A stretch of DNA of 64,000 nucleotides. Source: Bacteroidales bacterium (GTDB taxonomy: Bacteria > Bacteroidota > Bacteroidia > Bacteroidales > P3). The DNA lies in NCBI GenBank assembly GCA_017479705.1, contig JAFVCA010000038.1:1-64000 (forward strand), read 5' to 3'. Positions 25,853 through 34,328 of the stretch are shown here, one piece after another; the first letter of the stretch is position 1; each line of letters begins with the position of its first letter. The translations under genes and the position numbers were made by a program. The notes beneath the pieces were generated by a model. The model worked only from the letters and a program-made list of their open reading frames with translations, made no database searches and was not told the origin of the DNA.

Positions 25853-26992
25853 CTACTCCTCGGTCTCCGGGGGCACCAAGGAGGTGTAGAGGTTGTAGAG
25901 GTCGCTCACAACCTTGTGTTGGCTGAACTTTTCGCGCTGTGCGCGGCCTTTCTCCACCAGCTGCTGGCGCAGGGCAGGGTTTTCAAGCAGCTCGCGCAGA
26001 CGGTCGGCAATCTCTTTGGGGTTGTTGGGGTCGGCATAGAGAGCCGCGTCGCCGCCCGCTTCGGGCATGGAGGAGACGTTGGAGGTCACCACTGGGGTGT
26101 CGCAGCACATGGACTCTAAGATGGGGATTCCAAAACCTTCAAAGAGGGACATGTAGACCGAAGCGTAGGCACAGGCGTAGAGGGCCGGGAAGTCCTCGAA
26201 ATCGGCATCCTTGAGGATGTGGACGCGGTTGGTGAGGCCTTGGCTGCGGATGGCACTCTGCACGGCGCTTTGGTAGCCGCCGTGGTTCTTGCCCACAATG
26301 ACCAGATGCACATCGTCAGGCAGGTAGGCAAAGGCACGGACGACGTTGGCCTGATTCTTGCGTTCCTCGATGGAGCCGACGCAGATGATGTACTTTTCGG
26401 GCAGGTGGTAGGTTTCGCGCACGTAGGCACGGTCGCTGTCGCTGACGGGCTGCCAGAACATGGGGTCGCAGGACTGGTAGACGACCTTGATTTTGTCCTC
26501 CGGCACGTGGAGGTACTCCATCAGGTCGCGCTTGGTCTGCTCGCTGATGGCCACCACGGCATCAGCGATGCGGCAGGAGTGGCGTTGCTTCATGCGGTGC
26601 ACCATGCGGTCGAATGGCTTGTAGAAACCGGGAAAGCGCCACACGATGAGGTCGTGCATGGTCACCACGCGCTTTATGGAATGGGGGATGCCATGGGGCA
26701 GCTCGTGGCTGAGGCCATGGAATATCTTCACTTTGTCGCCTTTGAGGTGTACCGTCACACCGAAGCGCCGCCAGATGTCCGGGAAATAGCGGTCCAAATG
26801 GGTGGGTTTGCGGGTAGAGATGTTGGCGTAGCTGGAAAAATATTTTGCATATTCGCCGTCTAAGTGTGGCGAATAGAGGAAGGCACGGATGTCCTGATGC
26901 TCCTGTGCCAAGCCACAGACAAGTATACGGCTATAGTTGCCTAAACCCGTACTATTCTGAAATGCACGCTTTGCGTCGTATCCGATTACCAT
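25853..26992 (-). CDS. Glycosyltransferase family 4 protein
   Basis: 379 residues of the GT-B fold. The C-terminal nucleotide-sugar-binding half contains IICVGSIEERKNQANVV and the GT4 E-x7-E element in LFEGFGIPILESM. No signal peptide, so it acts at the cytoplasmic face, probably in lipopolysaccharide, capsule or O-glycan assembly. The sugar donor and acceptor cannot be read from the sequence. It diverges from the GT2 gene at 27066, sharing a back-to-back promoter. Confidence 0.9.
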   Translation of the reverse strand: MVIGYDAKRAFQNSTGLGNYSRILVCGLAQEHQDIRAFLYSPHLDGEYAKYFSSYANISTRKPTHLDRYFPDIWRRFGVTVHLKGDKVKIFHGLSHELPHGIPHSIKRVVTMHDLIVWRFPGFYKPFDRMVHRMKQRHSCRIADAVVAISEQTKRDLMEYLHVPEDKIKVVYQSCDPMFWQPVSDSDRAYVRETYHLPEKYIICVGSIEERKNQANVVRAFAYLPDDVHLVIVGKNHGGYQSAVQSAIRSQGLTNRVHILKDADFEDFPALYACAYASVYMSLFEGFGIPILESMCCDTPVVTSNVSSMPEAGGDAALYADPNNPKEIADRLRELLENPALRQQLVEKGRAQREKFSQHKVVSDLYNLYTSLVPPETEE

Positions 26993-27015
26993 AATACAAT
27001 ACTTTTTTGGAATTG

Positions 27016-27044
27016 CAAAAATACAAAAAAAAAATGTATCTTTG
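27016..27044. promoter_or_regulatory. Back-to-back promoters for the divergent glycosyltransferases
   Basis: CAAAAATA (27016-27023) is a minus-strand TATTTTTG. TATCTTTG (27037-27044) is the plus-strand element. They are separated by an A-rich spacer, the same architecture as at 10542-10572. Confidence 0.7.
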
Positions 27045-27065
27045 CATTTTCAATTGAAAAAAAAT

Positions 27066-27872
27066 ATGACTGCTTTAACTGCTGTAATCATTACCCAGAA
27101 CGAGGAGCGCAACATAGAGCGGTGTCTGAGGTCGCTACAGGGTGTTGCGGACGAGGTGGTGGTGGTGGACTCGGGTTCGACGGACCGCACGGAGGTCATC
27201 TGCCGCCAGCAGGGGGCGCGGTTTGTCAGCCACGCCTGGGCAGGCTATTCCAGCCAGAAGAACTATGCCGACAGTCTTGCCACGCACCCTTGGACGCTGA
27301 GCCTCGATGCCGACGAGGCCCTCTCCCCCACCCTGCGCGATGCCCTTATGCGGCTCAAAGAGGTGGGACCGACAGTTGGGACGGTGTACAGCGTCAACCG
27401 CCTTACCAATTTCTGCGGTCACTGGATCCACCACTGCGGATGGTACCCGGACCGCAAGGTGCGCCTGTGGCCCACAGGCACGGCCCGCTGGGAGGGCGAC
27501 ATACACGAGGAGCTGCGCTTTGAAGGGTCGCCACAGACAGCACACTTAGAAGGTGACCTGCTGCACTATTCATACTACGAGATTGACGACCTGGCCCGCC
27601 GACAGCCGCGCTACTACCGCCTCGGAGCCGCCGAGGCGCATGCCAAGGGGCGCCGTGCGGGAATGGGTGCAGTGGTGCTGAAGCCGCTGTGGACCTTTGT
27701 GCGCGACTACCTGCTGCGAGGCGGCTTCCGCGACGGCAAGGCGGGATACATCCTGTGCCGCATGAATGCACACTACACTTTTATGAAATACACCACCTTG
27801 TTAGAGATGCAGGACAAACCAACCGAGCCCCCTGCCGGGGTCAAACAACACAACTCATCATGCCCGAAATAA
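27066..27872 (+). CDS. Glycosyltransferase family 2 protein (WaaE/KdtX-like)
   Basis: 268 residues. It opens TALTAVIITQNEERNIERCL, then VVVVDSGSTDRTEVI and the metal-binding LSLDADEALSP, the GT-A pattern of the LPS core beta-glucosyltransferase group. The ATG at 27066 is used because the upstream in-frame TTG at 27042 lies within the promoter. It overlaps trmH by 13 bp, so the two are translationally coupled. A role in LPS core or related glycan synthesis is inferred. Confidence 0.9.
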   Translation: MTALTAVIITQNEERNIERCLRSLQGVADEVVVVDSGSTDRTEVICRQQGARFVSHAWAGYSSQKNYADSLATHPWTLSLDADEALSPTLRDALMRLKEVGPTVGTVYSVNRLTNFCGHWIHHCGWYPDRKVRLWPTGTARWEGDIHEELRFEGSPQTAHLEGDLLHYSYYEIDDLARRQPRYYRLGAAEAHAKGRRAGMGAVVLKPLWTFVRDYLLRGGFRDGKAGYILCRMNAHYTFMKYTTLLEMQDKPTEPPAGVKQHNSSCPK

Positions 27873-28579
27873 ACGATAGCAACCGAGACCTTTTCAGCGG
27901 CTACAGCCGCGAACAGAAAGAACGTCTGTACCGAGCCGCCGCCGAGCTGTTCAGCGAGAACAAGCGCGCCCTCTTCGACCGCTTGGTGCAGAACCGCACG
28001 CGCCATATCTGCGTAGTGCTGGAGGATATTTTCCAATCACACAACGCCAGCGCAGTGCTGCGCAGCTGCGATTGCTTTGGGGTGCAGGACATCCACGTAG
28101 TGGAGGCGCACAACCATTATGCTCCGAACTCCGACGTGTCGATGGGGTCGGACAAGTGGGTGGACTATTACAAACACCCCGACATCGTGCAGACCTACGA
28201 CGAGCTGCGGGCGCGGGGCTACCGCATTGTGGCCACCCTGCCCCATGAGAACGACACGCTCATCACCCAGTTAGACATTTCGCAGCCCACAGCCCTGGTG
28301 TTCGGCACAGAGCTGACAGGCCTCACCCCTGAGGCCATTGCCCATGCCGACGGGTACGTGAAGGTGCCGATGTATGGCTTCACGGAGAGTTTCAACATCA
28401 GCGTGTGCGCAGCGCTGTCGCTCTTCTGCCTCACGGAGAAGATGCGCTCGGACCCCGCCATAGACTGGCAACTGGATGCCGACGAGCAAATCACCCTCAA
28501 ACTGTACTGGGCCATGCAGGTGATCCGCGACGGACGCCACGTGATGGACCACCTGCGGCAGTCCATTTTTGGCAAATAA
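27860..28579 (+). CDS. trmH: TrmH/SpoU-family RNA 2'-O-methyltransferase
   Basis: 239 residues of the SPOUT superfamily. The C-terminal knot is visible in ALVFGTELTGLTPEAI and VKVPMYGFTESFNISVCAAL, the family's motif 2 and 3 regions; motif 1 (HNASAVLRSCDCFG) is near residue 60. Family members methylate G18 of tRNA or rRNA riboses. The ATG at 27860 overlaps the GT2 gene end. The open frame extends upstream but not with family sequence. Confidence 0.9.
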   Translation: MPEINDSNRDLFSGYSREQKERLYRAAAELFSENKRALFDRLVQNRTRHICVVLEDIFQSHNASAVLRSCDCFGVQDIHVVEAHNHYAPNSDVSMGSDKWVDYYKHPDIVQTYDELRARGYRIVATLPHENDTLITQLDISQPTALVFGTELTGLTPEAIAHADGYVKVPMYGFTESFNISVCAALSLFCLTEKMRSDPAIDWQLDADEQITLKLYWAMQVIRDGRHVMDHLRQSIFGK

Positions 28580-28647
28580 CAGCAGTAGCCGATGCCCAAC
28601 GACCCTGCGACTCATTCCGTAAAGTGCTCAAACCCGACATCCCGGCC

Positions 28648-29733
28648 ATGAAGATATTGATAGACCTCAGCATACTGCGCCACCCCTACTGCGGGCTGGG
28701 GCAGATAGCCCTCAACTACGGCCGCTGGTACGCCGCCCACGCCGCGACGGTGGGCGGGCAGGTGCGCATCACCCTGCTGGTGCCGCATGGGTACATCGGA
28801 GCCTTTGGCGAGGGCGTGGACTACGTCGAGGCCAAGGACATCTACCGGTTGATGCCGCAGCTGATGCCCCGCTACGACTTGTGGCACTCCATCCATCAGC
28901 TCTCCCCGTTCCGCCCCCGCAAGGGGACACCCCGCATACTGACCATCCACGACCTCAACTTCCTCTACGAGAAACACGGAGCCAAGCAGCAACGCTACCT
29001 GCGCCGCTTGCAACGGGAGTGCGACAGTGCAAGCACAATCTGCTTCATATCGCAGTTTGCCCGCAACGCCGCGCTGCAACACCTGAACCTTGACGGGAAG
29101 GAATTGCACACGGTCTACAACGGGGTGGAGCAGACCACCGCCGGGCCGCAGCAGCGACCCGCCTCCGTCGACCCCGCTAAGCCGTTCCTGCTGTGCATCG
29201 GGGTGGTGAAGGCCAAGAAGAATGTGCACTGCCTGTTGCCGGCAATGGACAGGCTGCCGGCGTACAACCTGATAATAGCCGGCAACGACAGCGACCCCTA
29301 CGCGCAAACATTGCGCAACAGCCTTGTCGAGCACCCCAATGTGCAGATGCTGGGGATTGTCAGCGACGCAGAGCGACGGTGGCTCTATGCCCACTGCACG
29401 GCGTTGCTGATGCCGTCGCTGAGCGAGGGGTTCGGGCTGCCTGTGATAGAAGCCATGCAGTGGGGCAAGCCGGTTTTTGCATCGCGCTACACCAGTCTGC
29501 CCGAGATAGGGGGCGCACATGCACGCTACTTCGACGACTTCAGCCCTGAGCATATCGCCAACACCGTAGCCGAAGGCATCGAAAGCCACACCGACGCCGA
29601 TGCCCATGCCGCCACGGAGTATGCCGCCACCTTCGGCTATGAGACCCACATGGAGCGCTATTGGCAGCTGTACCGCCATGTGCTGGACGCCACAGGAGGG
29701 GACAAAAATGCGGAAAAGAAAAATATTTTTTGA
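28648..29733 (+). CDS. Glycosyltransferase family 4 protein
   Basis: 361 residues, GT-B fold. The C-terminal half has LLCIGVVKAKKNVHCL and the GT4 motif in SLSEGFGLPVIEAMQWGKPV. The N-terminal half begins MKILIDLSILRHPYCGLGQ. The start at 28648 is 68 bp after trmH. Likely the third gene of the GT2-trmH-GT4 unit, working in the same surface glycan pathway as the neighbouring glycosyltransferases. Sugar specificity unknown. Confidence 0.88.
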   Translation: MKILIDLSILRHPYCGLGQIALNYGRWYAAHAATVGGQVRITLLVPHGYIGAFGEGVDYVEAKDIYRLMPQLMPRYDLWHSIHQLSPFRPRKGTPRILTIHDLNFLYEKHGAKQQRYLRRLQRECDSASTICFISQFARNAALQHLNLDGKELHTVYNGVEQTTAGPQQRPASVDPAKPFLLCIGVVKAKKNVHCLLPAMDRLPAYNLIIAGNDSDPYAQTLRNSLVEHPNVQMLGIVSDAERRWLYAHCTALLMPSLSEGFGLPVIEAMQWGKPVFASRYTSLPEIGGAHARYFDDFSPEHIANTVAEGIESHTDADAHAATEYAATFGYETHMERYWQLYRHVLDATGGDKNAEKKNIF

Positions 29734-29762
29734 ATAAAGTGGTTGAAATAACAAAAAAGTAG

Positions 29763-29770
29763 TATCTTTG
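29763..29770 (+). promoter_or_regulatory. Promoter -7 element for the PepSY-like gene
   Basis: TATCTTTG 44 bp before the ATG at 29814, with TTG about 19 bp upstream. Confidence 0.6.
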
Positions 29771-29813
29771 TAGGCTGAATAAAGAAGAATACAAACATTA
29801 TAATTATCACAAT

Positions 29814-30296
29814 ATGAAAAAAATACTCTTACTTGCAGCACTCATTGCAATGAGTCAGACAATGGTATTTGCCCAAAAAGAACTCTCCATCAAGGAGGCT
29901 GGCGTACCCGTAAGATTTGTCAAGGACTTCCAAAACCAGAACAAAGAAGCCAAGGATGTGTCGTGGACAGTCACTGCTGACAGTGTCTACTACATGGCCA
30001 CCTTCACCAATGCCGACGGCGACCGCCAGGCGCAACGTTTCTCCAACCATGGCACCGAGACACGCTACTTTATCGATGAGCAGTACTACCCGCACGCCAT
30101 CAAGGACACCGTGGCTCACCGCTACCCTTCGCACAAAATCAGCTGCATCTACATCCGCAACCTGAAAGGCAAGATGACCTATCAGGCTCGCATTGCCCGC
30201 AAGACCGGTTTCCTCTTCTGGAAGAAAGAGACCGACGTGAAAACCGTGTCGTTCGAGACCGACGGCAAGATGATTGAGGTTATCGACGAGAAGTAG
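29814..30296 (+). CDS. Secreted PepSY-like/beta-lactamase-inhibitor-like domain protein
   Basis: 160 residues. Signal peptide of about 20 residues ending MVFAQ. The mature part resembles Bacteroidetes PepSY-like domains (VPVRFVKDFQNQNKEAKDVSW near its start, then alternating strands). Periplasmic or surface location is expected. Members of this group have no established biochemical role. It is monocistronic, with a clear promoter and terminator. Confidence 0.7.
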   Translation: MKKILLLAALIAMSQTMVFAQKELSIKEAGVPVRFVKDFQNQNKEAKDVSWTVTADSVYYMATFTNADGDRQAQRFSNHGTETRYFIDEQYYPHAIKDTVAHRYPSHKISCIYIRNLKGKMTYQARIARKTGFLFWKKETDVKTVSFETDGKMIEVIDEK

Positions 30297-30315
30297 TAAT
30301 CCCGCTCCTCACCAT

Positions 30316-30354
30316 AAAAAGGTGGCATAGCCTGACGGTTATGCCACCTTTTTT
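30316..30354 (+). terminator. Rho-independent terminator
   Basis: AAAAAGGTGGCATA pairs with TATGCCACCTTTTTT over a short loop. Confidence 0.9.
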
Positions 30355-30524
30355 GTCGTGGCATGCATCGGGCTGCGAGGAGAGTGGATTTGCTGGTACA
30401 TGAGGCTGGAATACCCAGGAATGCTGAGTCTTACCTGCACCTATACAATGCAAGGCATCAGCATTATACATCCGTGAAAAAGGAAACATGACAAGCGACC
30501 CATTGTTGATTGAAAAAAAAGTTG

Positions 30525-30532
30525 TATATTTG
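30525..30532 (+). promoter_or_regulatory. Promoter -7 element for the T9SS cargo at 30645
   Basis: TATATTTG preceded by an A/T tract. It gives a leader of about 105 nt containing the 47-bp hairpin element at 30562-30608. Confidence 0.6.
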
Positions 30533-30561
30533 CACCCGAAAACAACAAGTTAGTAAACGGT

Positions 30562-30608
30562 CATCCCGCCAGGTTGACGGGTTCTTGCCCGACGGGATGG
30601 CATGACAT
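30562..30608. repeat. Hairpin repeat C, copy 1 (5' leader)
   Basis: CATCCCG and CGGGATG form the stem, with a second GGG/CCC pairing inside. A 46-bp near copy lies just after the gene at 32045-32090. It sits in the predicted 5' untranslated leader. Confidence 0.75.
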
Positions 30609-30644
30609 AGCGAAACTGAACCTGACACTTTGAATATTATCATT

Positions 30645-32027
30645 ATGAAAAAGACTCTGCTCAGTATCATTATGACGATTGGAATCCTGTCGTCAAACGC
30701 ACAGGTGATGGAACCGTTCTCCCCGCGCGACAGCAACCTTTTCTACCAATGGTGGTATGAGGACTTGCTGGCCGACAGCATCAGTCTATATTTCGATAAT
30801 ATGGGAGGAATGTGTCCTACTCATACATACTGTTTAAACGAATGGCCAGAACCATACCCCCCCCTAATGTGCGGGGAGGCTGCCCAATTCATGTACACCG
30901 ACACCGCATTGCAAATATTGGGCATACGGGTGGTTGGTGGAATGATGGACGATTGGGTGTTCTCCCATTATGTGACATATAATCCTATACCGGAAAGACT
31001 ATATATTACTCTATATGAGATAGAAGGTGACAGTATGGTCGCCGTTGCAAGGAGACACATCTACAATGACGCCCCGCGCCACTGCCAAGAAATGCCAATT
31101 GATGTATTCAACAACGGCTACTATGGCAGTGCTGCTCCCAGACGAAACGACACCCTCTGCGACGACCCTTATGTACACAGGTGGGTGAATCTGCCCTATA
31201 GGGAATATTTCTTTGACGAGCCCGTGACGGTGAACGACTCATTCTATGTCGCAATAGACTTGTTAGCCGAAAATGTAGTCCCCACTGGGGTTTCAATACA
31301 GACAATATTCAGTAAAGTAGGGGACTCATGCGACTATTGGATTGACGACCCCTTCCCGCCACACCATTACAAATACAAACTCGCATATCAAACCTCTGGC
31401 TACGACACCCGGACGGTGTTCTTGGACTGGCGCGACACCGATATGCACTGCTATGCCCTCCTGTTCCCCATCGTGGGGCACGGCACCCCTTTCTACCGCT
31501 GTACCCCTGTGGAGAACCTGCACGTAAGCCAGCAGAAGGATGCCACCTTCTTTTTCGAATGGAGCGACAGTACGGTCTCGCATTTGGGATGGGAGTTCAC
31601 CTATGTGCCCGACGGCCAGTCGCCCGACGCGGGCACCGTTGTGAGTTGCGACAGCGCGGAGGCCTCCGCTACCGTGACCCAAGGGGTACGCTACCGCGCC
31701 TTTGTGCGCCCGCGCTGCGTAGGCCAACGCTATGGCGACTGGGGGGACGGCATCCCGTTCATCTACAATGATGGGACTACGGAAATATCTCCCGTGCAGG
31801 AGCGCGTCTCGGTACGGCCCAACCCCACCTCCTCTATTGTCGAGGTGCGCTCCGAGGCGGAGATAACCTCCGTCGAGGTGTTTGACAGCCGCGGCGTAAG
31901 GGTGATGGAGACCCCAGCCAACGGGACCGAAGCACGGTTAGACCTCTCCACTCTCCCCGACGGGGCCTATCTGCTACACATCCACACAGCAAAAGGCACT
32001 GCAACAAGACAGGTGGTCAAGTCCTGA
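30645..32027 (+). CDS. T9SS type A sorting domain protein of unknown function
   Basis: 460 residues. Signal peptide ending near residue 19 (LSSNAQ). The body (about 30-375) has aromatic- and Asp-rich strands with no recognised family. The C-terminal T9SS type A domain starts near VRPNPTSSIVEV and ends ATRQVVKS. Expected at the cell surface or secreted. The ATG at 30645 is preferred over an in-frame ATG at 30630 because the signal peptide then starts with MKK. The first half (30.7-31.4 kb) is more AT-rich than the second. The gene is flanked by two copies of a hairpin repeat. Confidence 0.78.
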   Translation: MKKTLLSIIMTIGILSSNAQVMEPFSPRDSNLFYQWWYEDLLADSISLYFDNMGGMCPTHTYCLNEWPEPYPPLMCGEAAQFMYTDTALQILGIRVVGGMMDDWVFSHYVTYNPIPERLYITLYEIEGDSMVAVARRHIYNDAPRHCQEMPIDVFNNGYYGSAAPRRNDTLCDDPYVHRWVNLPYREYFFDEPVTVNDSFYVAIDLLAENVVPTGVSIQTIFSKVGDSCDYWIDDPFPPHHYKYKLAYQTSGYDTRTVFLDWRDTDMHCYALLFPIVGHGTPFYRCTPVENLHVSQQKDATFFFEWSDSTVSHLGWEFTYVPDGQSPDAGTVVSCDSAEASATVTQGVRYRAFVRPRCVGQRYGDWGDGIPFIYNDGTTEISPVQERVSVRPNPTSSIVEVRSEAEITSVEVFDSRGVRVMETPANGTEARLDLSTLPDGAYLLHIHTAKGTATRQVVKS

Positions 32028-32044
32028 ATCTGCCACCAAGCAGC

Positions 32045-32090
32045 CATCCCGCCGGGTTGACGGGTTCGGCCCGAAGGGATGGCTTGACAT
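32045..32090. repeat. Hairpin repeat C, copy 2 (3' side)
   Basis: Begins 17 bp after the stop at 32027. CCATCCC and GGGATGG form the stem. It matches copy 1 (30562-30608) apart from a few bases and one indel. No T run, so terminator function is unproven. Confidence 0.75.
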
Positions 32091-32355
32091 TAACAAAGTT
32101 CATGAAGTCTTATCGGACACCAATTATTTTATATTTAGTTTGTATTTAGTTTAGCTATTATTTATCCAACCTAAATAAAACACAAACCCAAATCGGTCAT
32201 TGGATTGTACCTAAAGCGGATTCTATAAATGGATTAAGAGAAATCCCCTACGGGGAATGGGGTTTGGTATTCGAGGCATTTCTACTGAGAGGAAAGCCCT
32301 GACGGGCCATTTTTGGAGCCCTCCCTAATAGAAATATCCCATAGAGAAATACCCT
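32091..32355. other. Noncoding region with small palindromes
   Basis: AT-rich start, then short palindromes such as CCCCTACGGGG. No coding features seen. It leads into repeats A and B. Confidence 0.5.
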
Positions 32356-32527
32356 ATCTATCAACTTAATATGCCATTAAGTGAAAGTCCCTCCGGGACA
32401 ATGCCCAAAGCAGGTATCTGGCTCACCCACCCACTACTCCGTAGGAGTTTACGCTCAATAGCCAACATAACAGCTCCCCCTATTTATACTCCGTAGGAGT
32501 TTCCGCTTTTCTATTGACCGATTTGGG
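32356..32527. repeat. Dispersed repeat A, copy 2
   Basis: Matches 182-301 from ATCTATCAAC to ACCGATTTGGG, with an internal gain of about 50 bp containing a second ACTCCGTAGGAGT palindrome. Confidence 0.7.
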
Positions 32528-32531
32528 ATAA

Positions 32532-32683
32532 ATGATTGTCCGCAAATACCACAAAAATGCCTCAAAGAGGCATAATCCTATTAACCCCACACAAGGAACG
32601 CAGTGTGGGGTGTCTGAAAATCATTTCTGTATGCGTCTTGGAGAGACTCTACAAGGAATATTAGGCTGATTGCGGATAATCAT
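32532..32683. repeat. 152-bp MITE-like repeat B, copy 2
   Basis: Same length and hairpin order as 25582-25733. In the central hairpin the arms ACCCCACAC and GTGTGGGGT are perfectly complementary. It abuts repeat A, forming a composite block. Confidence 0.85.
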
Positions 32684-32833
32684 AAAACATAAAGTAAAGA
32701 TTGCAGAATAGAAAGAACAAACTCATCTAAACAATGGGCGTGTGCAGAATGTAGAATACGGATTCCCAAGAATATATCCAAAGGAAGAGACCAACCGCGC
32801 CAGCACTCACCTTTTGAAAGGGGTCGGGGGTAT

Positions 32834-32871
32834 GAAAAAAAAGTGAGTCGTGCGAAAGGCACGGCTCACTT
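32834..32871 (-). terminator. Rho-independent terminator of tyrS
   Basis: AAGTGAGTCGTGC (32841-32853) pairs with GCACGGCTCACTT (32859-32871). An A run at 32834-32842 gives the T run on the minus strand. Confidence 0.85.
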
Positions 32872-32972
32872 AATTATTCTGAGGCAGGGATTGTGCACTT
32901 GCACTCTTGTTTTCTCTACATTAGGACATCTTTACCTATTTAGGAGAAGCAACCCGAAGTAGAGCAAGAGCT

Positions 32973-34250
32973 TTACTCGACATTGAGGAGGTAGTAAGAC
33001 TTCTTGCCTTTCTGAACAAGGATGCTGCCACAGGAAAGGACATCGGCGGCAGTGAGACGGCAATCCTCACCCACCTTGGCTTTGTTGACGGAGATGGAGT
33101 TCTGCTTCAGTTCACGACGGATTTCGCCCTTGGAAGCGAACATGCCCGTTTCGGCAGCAAGGTCAACAAGGCTGACGCCTTGTTCGATGGTGGAACGGGA
33201 GACGGAGAACTGGGGTACGCCCTCGAAGACGGAGAGCATGGTGGCGCGGTCGAGGCTGTTGAGCTGCTCGGTGGTACCCTTGCCGAAAAGGAGTTCGGAG
33301 GCCGACACGGCCATGTCGTAGTCGCGCTGGGAGTGGACCCGGCAGGTGATGTCCTTGGCCAAGGCACGCTGCAAAACACGCCGTTCGGGGGCTTCGGCAT
33401 GCTGGCGTTCGCACTCCTCGATTTCTTCACGGCTGAGGAGGGTAAAAATGCGGATGTAGCGTGCGGCATCGACATCGGAGCAGTTGAGCCAGAACTGGTA
33501 GAACTTGTAGGGGCTGGTCTTGGTGGGATCCAACCAGACATTGCCGCCTTCGGTCTTGCCGAACTTGGTGCCGTCGGCCTTGGTGATGAGCGGGCAGGTG
33601 AGGGCGTAGGCTTCACCACCTTCCATGCGGCGGATAAGTTCGGTGCCGGTAGTGATGTTGCCCCACTGGTCGGAGCCGCCCATCTGCAAACGGCAGCCCT
33701 TGGTGCGGTAAAGGGTGAGATAGTCGTAAGCCTGGAGCAGCTGGTAGCTGAACTCGGTGAAGGACAGACCGGTTTCGAGACGTTTCTTGACAGAGTCCTT
33801 GGTCATCATATAGTTCACGGTGATGTGTTTGCCTACATCGCGGATGAAGTCAAGGAAGAGATAGTCCTTCATCCAATCGTAGTTGTTGCAAATTTCAGCA
33901 CCGTTGACGGGATTGTCGAAATCAAGGAACTTGGACAACTGCTGACGGATACAGCTAACATTATGTTGGACTTCATCGACTGTGAGGAGTTTGCGCTCAG
34001 CGGCCTTGAAAGAGGGGTCGCCAATCATGCCTGTGGCACCGCCGACAACGGCAAGGGGTTTGTGTCCCGCCATCTGGAGATGTTTGAGGAGCATGATGCT
34101 GACTAAATGGCCAATATGGAGGGAATCGGCAGTGGGGTCGATGCCCACGTATGCCGTGGTCATTTCTTTATTGAGTTGTTCTTCTGTGCCCGGCATTATG
34201 TCGTGGATCATGCCGCGCCATTGGAGTTCTTGTACAAGATTTGTTTGCAT
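32973..34250 (-). CDS. tyrS: Tyrosyl-tRNA synthetase
   Basis: 425 residues, standard bacterial TyrS length. The HIGH-type motif is in DSLHIGHLV near residue 44 and the KMSKS-type loop reads KFGKT near 230. The Tyr/ATP pocket segment GGSDQWGNI is near 195. The C-terminal S4-like RNA-binding domain covers about 345-425. It charges tRNA-Tyr. It lies downstream of a terminator that closes the preceding minus-strand gene and has its own terminator at 32834-32871. No clear -7 element was picked out upstream. Confidence 0.97.
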   Translation of the reverse strand: MQTNLVQELQWRGMIHDIMPGTEEQLNKEMTTAYVGIDPTADSLHIGHLVSIMLLKHLQMAGHKPLAVVGGATGMIGDPSFKAAERKLLTVDEVQHNVSCIRQQLSKFLDFDNPVNGAEICNNYDWMKDYLFLDFIRDVGKHITVNYMMTKDSVKKRLETGLSFTEFSYQLLQAYDYLTLYRTKGCRLQMGGSDQWGNITTGTELIRRMEGGEAYALTCPLITKADGTKFGKTEGGNVWLDPTKTSPYKFYQFWLNCSDVDAARYIRIFTLLSREEIEECERQHAEAPERRVLQRALAKDITCRVHSQRDYDMAVSASELLFGKGTTEQLNSLDRATMLSVFEGVPQFSVSRSTIEQGVSLVDLAAETGMFASKGEIRRELKQNSISVNKAKVGEDCRLTAADVLSCGSILVQKGKKSYYLLNVE

Positions 34251-34273
34251 CGGATTAAAATAAAAGATGATAA

Positions 34274-34310
34274 ATTAAAAAAAGAGGTACTGAGAGTTGC
34301 CAGTACCTCT
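34274..34310 (-). terminator. Rho-independent terminator
   Basis: AGAGGTACTG (34283-34292) pairs with CAGTACCTCT (34301-34310), with an A run giving T residues on the minus strand. It closes the large T9SS gene. Confidence 0.85.
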
Positions 34311-34328
34311 TTTCCTATCTAATTGTTA

